Assembly: GCF_000421165.1 (NCBI RefSeq)
Contig: NZ_ATWI01000008.1
Location: 186,001-250,000, forward strand
Length of the DNA stretch: 64,000 nt
Reading direction: 5' to 3'
Source: Marinobacter daepoensis DSM 16072
Lineage (GTDB): Bacteria; Pseudomonadota; Gammaproteobacteria; Pseudomonadales; Oleiphilaceae
Shown: positions 36,865-46,386 of the stretch, in pieces
Layout: each line of letters starts with the position of its first letter
How positions within the stretch are numbered: position 1 is the first letter of the stretch
Program-made: the position numbers and the translations under genes
Notes under the pieces: generated by a model
Told to the model about the DNA's origin: nothing
Databases searched by the model: none
What the model saw: only the letters and a program-made list of their open reading frames with translations

Positions 36865-37311
36865 CTATTGCCAGATGCCGATTAATGCACCGGCACCGAG
36901 CACCCCGGCTCCGCCTACTTCGGCAATGATCAGGAAGACCATAAAGCCATGGATGATCAGAGGTGGCAGCGAGCTGGCCCCCAGGCGGTAGGGCTTTCGC
37001 AGTTGATTACTGGTATCTCGCAGTGCGCCGTGAATGATGTAGGTGCCGATAGCCAAAGCAAAGAACGCCAGCGCAGACGCGGCCGCTGTTGTGTTCAACC
37101 AGTCAGGAAAAGCACTGTGGCGGGCAAGCCAGCCCAGTAACATGGCCGCGAAGCTGTACATCAGGGAACTTCGGTGGGCAATGTCCACATAGCGTGGGGC
37201 GGCCGCTTTTGGGCTGGAGGCCATGCACCGGTATTTCCAGATGCCGGTGAGGAGCCCGGTGATAAAGAAAACCACGGCAGCGCTCAGGCAGAGTTTTTCC
37301 GCAAAGGACAT
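36865..37311 (-). CDS. Unrecognised four-helix membrane protein
   Basis: 148-aa protein with four hydrophobic segments (about residues 8-26, 48-66, 75-98 and 118-146) and histidines near membrane edges (YVDIAHRSSL, WLARHSAF, YIIHGALRD, LIIHGFMVF). Their spacing could allow heme b binding, but I cannot show it. Clean start at 37311, convergent with the YeiH-like gene. No family recognised. Confidence 0.65.
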   Translation of the reverse strand: MSFAEKLCLSAAVVFFITGLLTGIWKYRCMASSPKAAAPRYVDIAHRSSLMYSFAAMLLGWLARHSAFPDWLNTTAAASALAFFALAIGTYIIHGALRDTSNQLRKPYRLGASSLPPLIIHGFMVFLIIAEVGGAGVLGAGALIGIWQ

Positions 37312-37509
37312 AAACGGATTCCTGGACAGCGAGAAGATATACGATCACAACAGTTTCTCACGTTTCACTAAGACAACGGTATAAGATCGAGAACGTTGTA
37401 TTTGTTTTTTTTGCTGATATGGTAGCCGCACGCCTCTGGAGAGCGTGTTGCTTTTCAGTGGCCCGGGCTGTTTTTATCCGTATCAGGTGTCCTGTTTGAG
37501 GGTGCTGTT

Positions 37510-37851
37510 GTGAATGCCGATCTTGGTTTTTTTATGTCTGGGAATGATATGGATCTTCTCAGAAGGAAGACGCTTAGCACTGCAAAAGCGGCGATTCTCG
37601 GAACTGGAAATGTAGCGGCGATCGGTAGCACGGTCGACCTTATTGACTGCCAGGACGCTCAGGTTCACACCTTCCGGTTGGTGGAGTTCAGCACACCGGG
37701 CTGTACCGGGGTTGATGAATTGCCCGTTGATTCTGCCCTCGGGCTGGCGGTTCTGGGATGCCGGGCGGGTGATTACATTAATCTGAGCCTGGGTGGTGAA
37801 GAAGGGGGCACGGTGGTTTCCCGAATTGATGATCAGGACCTTCTCAGCTGA
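37510..37851 (+). CDS. Stand-alone GreA/GreB C-terminal-like domain protein
   Basis: 113-aa protein. Residues about 40-110 resemble the C-terminal FKBP-like domain of GreA/GreB/Rnk (VDLIDCQDAQVHTFRLVEF, DSALGLAVLGCRAGDYINL, GGTVVSRIDDQD). The N-terminal coiled coil that enters the RNA polymerase secondary channel is absent, so transcript-cleavage activity is unlikely; binding near the channel rim, as for Rnk, is possible. GTG at 37510 has GAGGG upstream; an ATG at 37537 is an alternative. A strong terminator follows at once. Confidence 0.65.
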   Translation: MNADLGFFMSGNDMDLLRRKTLSTAKAAILGTGNVAAIGSTVDLIDCQDAQVHTFRLVEFSTPGCTGVDELPVDSALGLAVLGCRAGDYINLSLGGEEGGTVVSRIDDQDLLS

Positions 37852-37861
37852 GGTTCCCGGC

Positions 37862-37904
37862 GGGGAAAGGCCGAGCCTTTCCCCGGTTGCTTTACTCGTT
37901 GTTT
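37862..37904 (+). terminator. Terminator after the GreA/B-like gene
   Basis: Perfect 10-bp stem GGGGAAAGGC (37862-37871) with GCCTTTCCCC (37875-37884), CGA loop, followed by a T-rich stretch. Confidence 0.85.
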
Positions 37905-37957
37905 TTCTTTTCTTTGTTAGCTTTTCGTTTTCTCTTCATGTTTTCTGAAGTCTGGCA

Positions 37958-38449
37958 TCAGACTCCGAGGATATCCCTGAAGCGGATTTGCCAATCCAGG
38001 CTGTCCAGCAGGTTTTTCAGAGCCAGTCCAAGCTCGGTATCGCCTTCTATCACCAAACGTCGCTGAAAGAACAGCTGGTCTGGGTCCTGCTGGCGTTCTG
38101 CCAGGGCTTTGAAGGCGGAAACTGAGCCCCGAATTGTGGCATCCCCGGGGCCCTGGACCAGTCGAAGGCGGTTGGCCCAGAAACCAATCGTTACGCCCGG
38201 TTGCCCTCCGTTGATCTCCAGGCGGATGGTTCGCCCTTCAAAGTCATCGAATTCCCCATCTGCCAGAGCCTGAGCAAACAGGCGATTGAGCGGTGCCTCG
38301 GCAACGAGTTGCTTGAACGGCATGGGAATGTGCCGGTCTATCCGGTCCAGCATGGGCACCGGTGAGGGCAGGTAGTCCCGCAGTACCGTCAGGGACTGAC
38401 CCAGCAGTGGGTTCTGAGGGAAGGCAAATGGCGGCAGGGGCATGAACAT
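37958..38449 (-). CDS. ubiT: UbiT, SCP2-domain accessory factor for O2-independent ubiquinone synthesis
   Basis: 163-aa SCP2 lipid-binding domain protein matching UbiT (YhbT): N-terminal segment PVPMLDRIDRHIPMPFKQLV and the core LRLVQGPGDATIRGSVSAFKAL. It is thought to bind quinone intermediates for UbiUV. ATG at 38449 has GGAG 6 bases upstream; longer starts (38497) lack one. It lies 3.7 kb from ubiUV, just after narL on the same strand. Confidence 0.9.
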   Translation of the reverse strand: MFMPLPPFAFPQNPLLGQSLTVLRDYLPSPVPMLDRIDRHIPMPFKQLVAEAPLNRLFAQALADGEFDDFEGRTIRLEINGGQPGVTIGFWANRLRLVQGPGDATIRGSVSAFKALAERQQDPDQLFFQRRLVIEGDTELGLALKNLLDSLDWQIRFRDILGV

Positions 38450-38518
38450 AGCGGACTCCGGGCAGACACGAAACCGCCTCAGAGTAGCGCAATCCATCCA
38501 TCGGTGATTTGATATACC

Positions 38519-39178
38519 TCAGCCTTTATGCAGGCCTTCCTCAACTGCCCAGACCGCTACTTCTACCCGGGAGCGCAGATTCAGCTTTTTAAGCAGGTGT
38601 TTCACATGCACTTTGACGGTGCCGTCACTGATATCCAGTTTCCTGCCGATCATTTTGTTGGACAGCCCCTCGGCAATCAGGCGGAGGATATCTTTCTCTC
38701 GTGGGGTCAGGCTGTCGAAATCGGGGCGGCTGGTTTGCTGCGGCTTGTTGGAGCGCAAGGCTTCGGCCAGCAAAGTGGTAAGCCGGTCGCTGATTACCAT
38801 TTTCCCCACTGCTGCCTGGTGCAACTGCGTGATCATGTCTTCCGGTTCCATGTCCTTAAGCAGATATCCGTCGGCGCCGGCTCGCAAGGCGGCGACGACG
38901 TCGTCTTCCTGATCGGACACGGTGAACATCACGATGCGGGAACTGATGTTCTGTTCTCTGAGTCGTTTCAGGGCCTCAATGCCGTCCATTTCAGGCATGT
39001 TCAGGTCCATCAGAATCAGATCCGGGTCCAGTTCGGAAGCCAGTTGAATGCCATCGGCGGCGTTACTGGCTTCGCCGATGACGTCCATGTCGTCTTCCAT
39101 GCCGATCAGCTGTTTGATGCCCTGTCGCAGCAGCGGGTGGTCGTCAATCAACAGAATGCTTGCGGGTGTCTCGGACAT
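38519..39178 (-). CDS. narL: Nitrate/nitrite response regulator NarL
   Basis: 219-aa NarL/FixJ-type regulator: receiver domain with the phosphoacceptor Asp in [13 protein letters not shown] and Lys in [10 protein letters not shown], and a LuxR-type HTH ([21 protein letters not shown]). ATG at 39178 (GAGAG upstream) preferred over 39190. Follows narX in the same operon; converges with nothing and is followed by ubiT. Its targets probably include narK/narG through the sites at 41144-41248 and 42519-42534. Confidence 0.95.
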   Translation of the reverse strand: MSETPASILLIDDHPLLRQGIKQLIGMEDDMDVIGEASNAADGIQLASELDPDLILMDLNMPEMDGIEALKRLREQNISSRIVMFTVSDQEDDVVAALRAGADGYLLKDMEPEDMITQLHQAAVGKMVISDRLTTLLAEALRSNKPQQTSRPDFDSLTPREKDILRLIAEGLSNKMIGRKLDISDGTVKVHVKHLLKKLNLRSRVEVAVWAVEEGLHKG

Positions 39179-39206
39179 GGTTTCTCTCATGGTTGGTGGT
39201 CTCTGT

Positions 39207-41066
39207 TCACGCCGTCGAGGTTTCGGTCGGAATCAGGTTGCGGCTCTTGGGTACGAATGTTAACGCGACTTCCACTCCGCCTTCATCCCTGTTTTTCACT
39301 CGCACAGTCCCACCCAGGGTGCGGGCCCGATCCTGCATGATGATCAGGCCATAATGGTTTACCGGCTGGTCACCGCCGGGCAGCCCCTTGCCATTGTCCC
39401 GGATGCAGGCTCGTACCTGGGGGGACTCGAACAGAACGTGCACTGAAATGTCGGTGGCATCAGCATGTTTCACGGCATTCGCCAGCCCCTCGCGGATAAT
39501 CTGCAGGGTGTGGATTTCCTCATTCGGCGAGAGCGTCTGGTGCGGCAGGTTGTATTCAAGGGCGACCTTTCTACCCAGTCGCTCTGAGAATTCGTCGATG
39601 GTTTTGCTCAGCGCGGTGGCGAGGTCCGGGGTGTCCAGTTTCAATCGGAACGTTGCAAGTAATTCCCGTAGCTGGCGGTAGGCACTGTTCAGGCCCATGC
39701 TCAGCTCATCCAGAATGTCATCGTGTATGGGTTTCTGCTCACCGTCGATGTTCAGGCGGCGCAGGCGGGTAACCTGCATTTTGAGATACGAGAGCGACTG
39801 CGCCAGCGAGTCGTGCAGTTCCCGGGCGATGACCGTGCGTTCCTCAGCCAGTGTGAGCTGCTGTTCTTCGGTGATCTGCTTCTCCAGAAAAATGGCCGTG
39901 GCTAACTGGTCCGTCAGGGTTTCCAGAAGGCGTCGCGACGTATCTGGCAACCCTTGCTCTGCCGGGTACCAGACTTCCAGAGTGCCCAGGAGGTGTCCTG
40001 GTGTGCGAATGGGCAACAGCAGGCGCCGGCCGTCGTTATTCTCCAGTGGCATTTCATCATACACTTCCGGTGTCACCAGGCAGGCATTGCAATGGTGGTC
40101 CCGGCAGTAGAAGGGGCGTTTAGGGGTCGCGGTGGTAATGGCCTCGACGGGTTCGGAGGATTCCTTGTCGTGCAGGAACAGGCGGATCGGACCAATGCCC
40201 AGCAACTGTTCCAGTTCCTGCAGCATCGGGATAGCGCCGCTGCACAGGTCGTGATTGGCAAACAGGCCCCGGCTGGCAGAGTGCATAACCTGCAACGCAG
40301 AATGACTGACTTCCAGTTCTTCTGTTTTCTGGCGCGCGCGGCTTTCCAGTTCGTAGTAGGTCAGAGCCAGCTCGCTGGTCATCTGGTCGAAGGCCAGGCC
40401 CAGCTGAGCCAGCTCGTCGGCTCCCTTGAGGTTCGCTTTCTGGCTGAAATCCTGCTCGCCAACTGCGGTGGCGATAGTCACCAGCTTGTGGAGTGGCCTG
40501 AGAATGCGGTTTTTCAGGTCCAGCAACAGGGCCAGAACAATCAGGACGGAAAAAATCATGCTGATGATCTGGATAAGATGGAGCAAATCGATGCGGGCTT
40601 CGGTCCTCTGCTCCAGCATGGTCACCAGCCGGTCTACCTGGTCGGTGTATTGCTCCACGGCTGTAATCATGTCGGCCGTGATCGGGGTGCCCGCCTCGTG
40701 GCGTTCCAGCGCTGGACGGAGCAGGGTCGACCAGAGTGCTTTGATGTCCCGATACTCCCGGGCCAGAGGGTGGTCCTCCGTGCGGGGCAAGGATCGGATA
40801 ATGTTTGGATTGATCAGTTTGGCTTCGTATTCGGCGAGGTGCCTGGAGTTGATGGCCAGGGGGGTGTCCGGCTGGTTTTCAGACGCTGATCGGGCAACAA
40901 GCTGAAAGGCTCCCATCCGCAGGGAACCTGCCAGATTGATGGCGGTGGCGTTCCCCTCAATGCTGTTGGAGACCGCCAGGGTCGTTGCCATGCTGACAAT
41001 GGCCGTCAGCACGATCGCGCCAATAACAATCGCCAGACGGTTTACAAGCGGGCTTCTGGAGGTCAT
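39207..41066 (-). CDS. narX: Nitrate/nitrite sensor histidine kinase NarX
   Basis: About 619-aa membrane sensor: helix 1, a periplasmic type IV pili-like/NIT-type four-helix sensor with the nitrate-binding P-box ([19 protein letters not shown]), helix 2, HAMP, a GAF-like central region with clustered cysteines (CRDHHCNAC), and an HPK7-type kinase core ([21 protein letters not shown] lid DNGKGLPGG). ATG at 41066 or GTG at 41078 could start it. Pairs with NarL. Confidence 0.94.
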   Translation of the reverse strand: MTSRSPLVNRLAIVIGAIVLTAIVSMATTLAVSNSIEGNATAINLAGSLRMGAFQLVARSASENQPDTPLAINSRHLAEYEAKLINPNIIRSLPRTEDHPLAREYRDIKALWSTLLRPALERHEAGTPITADMITAVEQYTDQVDRLVTMLEQRTEARIDLLHLIQIISMIFSVLIVLALLLDLKNRILRPLHKLVTIATAVGEQDFSQKANLKGADELAQLGLAFDQMTSELALTYYELESRARQKTEELEVSHSALQVMHSASRGLFANHDLCSGAIPMLQELEQLLGIGPIRLFLHDKESSEPVEAITTATPKRPFYCRDHHCNACLVTPEVYDEMPLENNDGRRLLLPIRTPGHLLGTLEVWYPAEQGLPDTSRRLLETLTDQLATAIFLEKQITEEQQLTLAEERTVIARELHDSLAQSLSYLKMQVTRLRRLNIDGEQKPIHDDILDELSMGLNSAYRQLRELLATFRLKLDTPDLATALSKTIDEFSERLGRKVALEYNLPHQTLSPNEEIHTLQIIREGLANAVKHADATDISVHVLFESPQVRACIRDNGKGLPGGDQPVNHYGLIIMQDRARTLGGTVRVKNRDEGGVEVALTFVPKSRNLIPTETSTA

Positions 41067-41143
41067 GGATTGTGTCACTGCTCAAGGATTGTGTAATGGT
41101 GCAAGGCAGTCAGAATCATCCCGAAAAAAAACCGCCGCCGTGA

Positions 41144-41248
41144 TACCTCCTTGAGGATAGTCAATTACCCCAATGGTTGATAACCCATCATAGCCTTTGA
41201 CCCTTGCTCAGGCAAAAGTCGACACTGAAAGTTGGGTATCTCGGGGTA
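41144..41248. promoter_or_regulatory. Cluster of NarL-like heptamers in the narX/narK divergent region
   Basis: TACCTCC-TT-GAGGATA (41144-41159), TACCCCA (41166-41172) and, on the minus strand, TACCCAA (41238-41232) and TACCCCG (41248-41242) each match TACYYMT at about six of seven positions. An FNR-like TTGAT/ATCAT pair at 41177-41191 has a 5-base spacer instead of 4. The cluster suggests nitrate control of narK; each single site is weak. Confidence 0.45.
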
Positions 41249-41253
41249 ACAGG

Positions 41254-42513
41254 ATGCAACTGGAAAAGGACGATGACAAGCTGGCCTCCCTGGCGGTTGT
41301 ACTGCCGCTGGCGTTGACCGGGTTTGTGGTTGCCGCTGGTTGCTGGACCCTGTTTGCCGTCGCCGGGGTCCACCTGAGGGCTGACCTGGGCCTGAACAGC
41401 CTTCAGTTCGGGGTTCTGCTGGCCATGCCCATGGCGGTGAGTGCCATGCTGGCGATTCCCGCCGGGCTGGCCGCTCAACGATACGGTGCCCGTGAAGTCA
41501 TGTTGCTGTGTCTGTGCGGGCTGGCGGTATGCATGGGTATGCTGCTGCTGACCGAGACCTACGCGGGCTACCTGGTGGTCGCCGCCGGGCTTGGGCTGGC
41601 CGGCGGGTTTTATGGTGCGGGGTTGCAGTTTGTGGTCAGTCATTGCGATTCCCGCCGGCTGGGGTTGGTGCTGGGGGTGTTCGGCGCCGGGGTCACCGGA
41701 GCCGGGTTTACCTACTATCTGGTGCCCCTGTTCCACGAAGCGTTTTCCTGGCAAGGGGTACCGCTCGCCTACCTGATCGTGTTGTTACTGGTGATTGCCC
41801 TTCTGCTGATGCTGACCGATGCCACGGGCGAAGAAGACAATAGCCGGGAGCGATCGGCCCGGGAGATACTGGGCGTGATTCGCCAGGGGCGGAACCTGCC
41901 ACTGAGTCTCTACTTTGGCATCGTCGCGGGCAGCTTTTTTTCCCTGGCTTTGTGGCTTCCGGATTTTCTCTCCGGCCAGTATGGGCTTTCGGTGGACGAC
42001 GGCGCCAGGCTTTCCCAGTGGTTTGTCATCCCTGGGGCGGTGGCGCAGGTCGCCGGAGGCGGATTGTCGGACCGGTTTGGTTCAGCCAGGGTGACAATAC
42101 GAGCCCTGATCGGGTGTCTGGTTTCCTTGTTGGTGTTGTCGTACCCGCCCATGACACTTTTTATTACCGGGGTAGAAAGCGAAGTGGTGGTGGAGTTTGG
42201 TCTACCGGTGACTTTTGAAAGCGGGGTGGTGGTTGCTCTTGGGGTTGCCCTAGGGGCGGCCATGGGGTCGCTTCAGCGTATGGTTATTCTTGCGAACCGG
42301 CAGGAAGCCTCGTTGTTTGCCGGTGTGCTTCTGGTCAGTGCCTGTGCGATTGCCTTCGCGTTGCCTGTCATCTTTGGTGCGGTCAATCAATGGCTGGGTG
42401 TGCGCACCGCCGTGTTTATGATTCTCTTTCTGCTTTTGTGCTGCAGCCTGTTTCTGTTTTCCCGTCATACCCGCCGGGAGGAGCGGAGCAGGTTTCTCCA
42501 TCCCGGGATATAG
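41254..42513 (+). CDS. narK: NarK-family nitrate/nitrite transporter (MFS)
   Basis: 419-aa, 12-helix major-facilitator protein of the nitrate/nitrite porter family. The helix-5 signature GLGLAGGFYGAGLQFV and the helix-11 region LGVALGAAMGSLQRMV correspond to NNP motifs, though less G-rich than in NarK1. Directly upstream of narGHJI, so it imports nitrate or exchanges it for nitrite. ATG at 41254 follows a weak ribosome-binding site (ACAGG). Confidence 0.9.
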   Translation: MQLEKDDDKLASLAVVLPLALTGFVVAAGCWTLFAVAGVHLRADLGLNSLQFGVLLAMPMAVSAMLAIPAGLAAQRYGAREVMLLCLCGLAVCMGMLLLTETYAGYLVVAAGLGLAGGFYGAGLQFVVSHCDSRRLGLVLGVFGAGVTGAGFTYYLVPLFHEAFSWQGVPLAYLIVLLLVIALLLMLTDATGEEDNSRERSAREILGVIRQGRNLPLSLYFGIVAGSFFSLALWLPDFLSGQYGLSVDDGARLSQWFVIPGAVAQVAGGGLSDRFGSARVTIRALIGCLVSLLVLSYPPMTLFITGVESEVVVEFGLPVTFESGVVVALGVALGAAMGSLQRMVILANRQEASLFAGVLLVSACAIAFALPVIFGAVNQWLGVRTAVFMILFLLLCCSLFLFSRHTRREERSRFLHPGI

Positions 42514-42518
42514 CTGGC

Positions 42519-42534
42519 TACCCATAGGGTGGTA
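42519..42534. promoter_or_regulatory. NarL 7-2-7 binding site upstream of narG
   Basis: TACCCAT-AG-GGTGGTA: the left heptamer is a perfect TACYYMT, and the right arm read on the minus strand is TACCACC. It is centred 56 bases upstream of the FNR-like box at 42576-42589. An adjacent inverted repeat GGTTA-N8-TAACC lies at 42541-42558. Confidence 0.7.
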
Positions 42535-42575
42535 AACACCGGTTATGAGGGAGTAACCACGCAGATTTCAGGGGG

Positions 42576-42589
42576 TTGATCTCACACAA
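42576..42589. promoter_or_regulatory. FNR-type box upstream of narG
   Basis: TTGAT-CTCA-CACAA, 8 of 10 to consensus, 54-67 bases upstream of the narG ATG at 42643. With the NarL site it gives the usual FNR plus NarL architecture of nar promoters, between narK and narG. Confidence 0.6.
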
Positions 42590-42642
42590 TGGTCTCCATT
42601 CGGAATAACGATCCGGCCGACGGGTTGATGGAGAGAGAGACC

Positions 42643-45600
42643 ATGAGTCATTTGATCGACAAACTGAATTACTTCAGGAAGAACCGTGAATCGTTTGCTA
42701 ACGGTCATGGCGAAACCCACGAAGTGAACCGCGACTGGGAAAACAGCTATCGCCAGCGCTGGCAGCACGACAAGATTGTCCGCTCTACCCATGGCGTGAA
42801 CTGCACCGGTTCCTGCAGTTGGAAAATTTACGTCAAGAACGGCCTGGTGACCTGGGAAACCCAGCAGACCGATTATCCCCGTACCCGTCCGGATCTGCCC
42901 AACCACGAACCCCGGGGCTGTCCCCGCGGCGCCAGTTATTCCTGGTACATGTACAGCGCCAATCGTCTGAAATACCCGTTGATGCGCAAGAGCCTGATGA
43001 AACTCTGGCGTTCAGCCCGAATCAAATTCCGGGACCCGGTAGAGGCCTGGGCGTCCATTGTGGAAGACCCGGCCAAAACCGCTGAGTACAAGCCTCGCCG
43101 TGGTATGGGCGGATTTGTGCGTTCCAGCTGGGATGAAGTTAACGAACTGATCGCGGCCTCTAACGTGTACACGGCCAGAAAATTTGGCCCGGACCGCATC
43201 ATCGGGTTCTCTCCGATTCCCGCCATGTCGATGGTGTCTTACGCGGCTGGTAGTCGCTACCTGTCCATGATCGGCGGTGTCTGCATGAGCTTCTACGACT
43301 GGTATTGCGACCTGCCGCCGGCCTCCCCGCAAACCTGGGGCGAGCAGACCGACGTGCCGGAATCTGCCGACTGGTACAACTCCGGTTACATCATTGCCTG
43401 GGGGTCCAACGTGCCCCAGACCCGTACTCCGGATGCTCACTTCTTTACGGAAGTCCGCTACAAGGGCACCAAAACCGTTGCCATCACGCCCGACTATGCG
43501 GAAGTCTCCAAGTTGTCCGATGAGTGGCTGAACCCGAAACAGGGTACCGATGCTGCCCTCGGCATGGCTATGGGCCACGTCATTCTGAAAGAGTTTCACG
43601 TCGACAAGCCCCGCGAGTACTTCACCGACTACGTGCGGCGATACACGGATATGCCGTATCTGGTGATGCTGGAGCAGAGAGAGGATGGCAGCTTCGTGCC
43701 GGGACGTTTCCTGCGCGCGAGTGATCTGGTGGGCGGCCTGGGGGAGGAGAACAACCCCGAGTGGAAAACCATTGCCATTGACGAAAGTACCGGGGAGCTG
43801 ACCGCGCCCAACGGTTCCATCGGCTACCGCTGGGGTGAGAAGGGCAAGTGGAACCTGAAGCAGACTGCCAAAGGCTCCGATGTAAACCTTCGGCTGTCCA
43901 TGGTGGAAAAGCACGATGACGTGGTGGATGTGGCCTTCCCGTACTTTGGCGGCATTGAGCACGAACACTTCAACCACGTTGAATACAGCGACATCCTCAA
44001 ACACAAGCTGGGTACCCGAAAAGTCACACTTGCGGACGGTTCCGAGGGGCGTGTAGTCACCGTATTCGATCTGATGGTTGCTAACTATGGCATCAGCCGT
44101 GGCCTGGGGGACGACGATGGCGCTACATCCTATGAAGAGGTGAAGCCCTACACTCCGGCCTGGCAGGAGCAGATTACGGGTGTGCCGGCCGAGAAAGTGA
44201 TCCGTATCGCCCGTGAGTTTGCTGACAACGCCAACAAGACCAGGGGCCGTTCCATGGTGATTGTCGGGGCCGGGATGAACCACTGGTACCACATGGACAT
44301 GAACTACCGTGGTCTGATCAACATGCTGATCCTGTGCGGTTGTGTCGGCCAGAGCGGGGGCGGCTGGGCGCACTACGTGGGCCAGGAAAAACTGCGCCCA
44401 CAGACTGGCTGGCAGCCGCTGGCCTTTGGTCTGGACTGGCAGCGTCCGCCGCGCCACATGAACTCCACCTCTTTCTTCTACGCCCACTCCGGCCAGTGGC
44501 GCTACGAGAAACTGGGCGTGGATGAGATCCTGTCACCGCTGGCCGACAACGCCCGGTTTGGTGGCAGCCTGATTGACTATAACGTGCGTGCCGAACGCAT
44601 GGGCTGGCTGCCGTCTGCGCCGCAACTGAACCGAAACCCGCTGACCATTGCCGCGGAAGCGGAGAAGGCCGGTCTGGGGGTTGCGGACTATGTGGCCCAG
44701 TCTTTGAAAGACGGTTCTCTGGCTTTTGCCAGTGAAGACCCGGAAGCGCCGGAAAACTGCCCGCGTAACCTGTTCATCTGGCGCTCCAATCTGCTGGGCT
44801 CTTCGGGTAAGGGGCATGAATACATGCTGAAGTACCTGCTGGGCACGACAAACGGCCTGCAGGGCAAAGACCTGGGGCAAGAAGGCGGCGCCAAGCCGGA
44901 AGAGGTCCGGTGGCGCGACGAAGCCCCGCAAGGCAAGCTTGATCTTCTGGTCACCCTGGATTTCCGCATGTCCACCACGTGCCTGTATTCCGACATCGTG
45001 CTGCCGACGGCGACCTGGTACGAAAAGAACGACTTGAATACCTCAGACATGCATCCGTTTATCCACCCCCTGACGGCGGCCACTGATCCGGCCTGGGAAG
45101 CACGCAGCGACTGGGAAATCTACAAAGGCATCGCCAAGGCCTTCTCCAAAGCAGCGGAAGGGCATCTCGGCGTTGAGAAAGACGTGGTCACTCTGCCGTT
45201 GCTTCACGACGCGCCGGCCGAACTGGGGCAGCCGTTCGAGGTGAAAGACTGGAAAAAAGGCGAATGTGATCTGATTCCGGGTAAAACCGCACCCAACTTT
45301 GTCACCGTAGAGCGGGATTATCCGAATACCTATGCCCGGTTTACCTCCCTTGGCCCGCTGATGGACAAGCTTGGGAATGGTGGCAAGGGCATCAGTTGGA
45401 ATACCGAGAAGGAAGTGAGCTTTCTCGGGGAGCTGAATTACCGGCACATCGCCGGCGCCAACGCGGGCCGTCCGAAGATTGAAAGTGCCATTGATGCGGC
45501 CGAGGTGATCCTGACCCTGGCGCCGGAAACCAACGGCCAGGTGGCGGTAAAAGCCTGGGCGGCGCTGTCCGAGTTCACCGGTCTGGATCACACCCACCTG

Positions 45601-46386
45601 GCCACCAACAAGGAAGAGGAAAAAATCCGCTTCCGGGATATCGTGGCCCAGCCGCGCAAGATTATTTCCAGTCCGACCTGGTCTGGCCTGGAAGATGAGC
45701 ACGTGTCTTACAACGCCGGCTATACCAACGTGCATGAGCTGATTCCCTGGCGAACACTGACCGGCCGGCAGCAGTTCTATCAGGACCATGAGTGGATGCG
45801 CGCCTTCGGCGAGAGCCTGCTGGTGTACCGCCCGCCCATCAACACCAAGGCCGTGGGCAGCATGATCAACCAGCGCAGCAACGGGAACCCCGAGAAAGCG
45901 CTGAACTGGATCACCCCGCACCAGAAGTGGGGTATCCACAGTACCTACAGTGACAACCTGCTGATGCTGACCCTGTCCCGCGGCGGCCCGATTGTCTGGC
46001 TCAGTGAGGACGACGCCAAAGAGATCGGCGTGGAAGACAACGATTGGATCGAACTGTTTAACGCCAACGGTGCCATTGCCGCCCGTGCGGTGGTGAGTCA
46101 GCGGGTGATGCCCGGCATGGTGATGATGTACCACGCTCAGGAGCGCAACGTGAATGTTCCCGGTTCTGAAATTACCGGCACCCGCGGCGGTATCCACAAC
46201 TCGGTCACCCGGGTGTGCCCGAAACCGACTCACATGATTGGGGGCTACGCCCAGTATTCCTACGGCTTTAATTACTACGGCACCGTTGGCTCTAACCGTG
46301 ACGAATTTGTGGTTGTCCGCAAGATGAAACACGTGGACTGGCTCGATGGCGAAGGCAATGACTCTGTTCAGGAGGCTGCAAAATGA
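42643..46386 (+). CDS. narG: Respiratory nitrate reductase alpha subunit NarG
   Basis: 1247-aa cytoplasmic molybdo-bisMGD catalytic subunit reducing nitrate to nitrite. The FS0 cluster motif (HGVNCTGSCSW and later RGCPRGASYSW) and the Mo-region (IIAWGSNVPQTRTPDAHF) are clear, and the sequence is close to the E. coli protein throughout. Start at MSHLIDKLNYF (ATG 42643), the typical NarG N-terminus; the frame is open 18 codons upstream but overlaps the FNR box. No Tat signal, as expected for an inward-facing enzyme. Overlaps narH by four bases. Confidence 0.98.
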   Translation: MSHLIDKLNYFRKNRESFANGHGETHEVNRDWENSYRQRWQHDKIVRSTHGVNCTGSCSWKIYVKNGLVTWETQQTDYPRTRPDLPNHEPRGCPRGASYSWYMYSANRLKYPLMRKSLMKLWRSARIKFRDPVEAWASIVEDPAKTAEYKPRRGMGGFVRSSWDEVNELIAASNVYTARKFGPDRIIGFSPIPAMSMVSYAAGSRYLSMIGGVCMSFYDWYCDLPPASPQTWGEQTDVPESADWYNSGYIIAWGSNVPQTRTPDAHFFTEVRYKGTKTVAITPDYAEVSKLSDEWLNPKQGTDAALGMAMGHVILKEFHVDKPREYFTDYVRRYTDMPYLVMLEQREDGSFVPGRFLRASDLVGGLGEENNPEWKTIAIDESTGELTAPNGSIGYRWGEKGKWNLKQTAKGSDVNLRLSMVEKHDDVVDVAFPYFGGIEHEHFNHVEYSDILKHKLGTRKVTLADGSEGRVVTVFDLMVANYGISRGLGDDDGATSYEEVKPYTPAWQEQITGVPAEKVIRIAREFADNANKTRGRSMVIVGAGMNHWYHMDMNYRGLINMLILCGCVGQSGGGWAHYVGQEKLRPQTGWQPLAFGLDWQRPPRHMNSTSFFYAHSGQWRYEKLGVDEILSPLADNARFGGSLIDYNVRAERMGWLPSAPQLNRNPLTIAAEAEKAGLGVADYVAQSLKDGSLAFASEDPEAPENCPRNLFIWRSNLLGSSGKGHEYMLKYLLGTTNGLQGKDLGQEGGAKPEEVRWRDEAPQGKLDLLVTLDFRMSTTCLYSDIVLPTATWYEKNDLNTSDMHPFIHPLTAATDPAWEARSDWEIYKGIAKAFSKAAEGHLGVEKDVVTLPLLHDAPAELGQPFEVKDWKKGECDLIPGKTAPNFVTVERDYPNTYARFTSLGPLMDKLGNGGKGISWNTEKEVSFLGELNYRHIAGANAGRPKIESAIDAAEVILTLAPETNGQVAVKAWAALSEFTGLDHTHLATNKEEEKIRFRDIVAQPRKIISSPTWSGLEDEHVSYNAGYTNVHELIPWRTLTGRQQFYQDHEWMRAFGESLLVYRPPINTKAVGSMINQRSNGNPEKALNWITPHQKWGIHSTYSDNLLMLTLSRGGPIVWLSEDDAKEIGVEDNDWIELFNANGAIAARAVVSQRVMPGMVMMYHAQERNVNVPGSEITGTRGGIHNSVTRVCPKPTHMIGGYAQYSYGFNYYGTVGSNRDEFVVVRKMKHVDWLDGEGNDSVQEAAK

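Noticed and set aside
37373..37399. ACAACG-N15-CGTTGT inverted repeat followed by a T-run
   Set aside because: Six-base stem with a long loop, too weak to call a terminator or operator.
41177..41191. FNR box near narK (TTGAT-AACCC-ATCAT)
   Set aside because: The half-sites are good, but the spacer is 5 bases where FNR-family proteins need 4; kept only as a note in the narK region.
43012..44487. 491-codon open frame antisense to narG
   Set aside because: Shadow frame opposite a well-matched narG.
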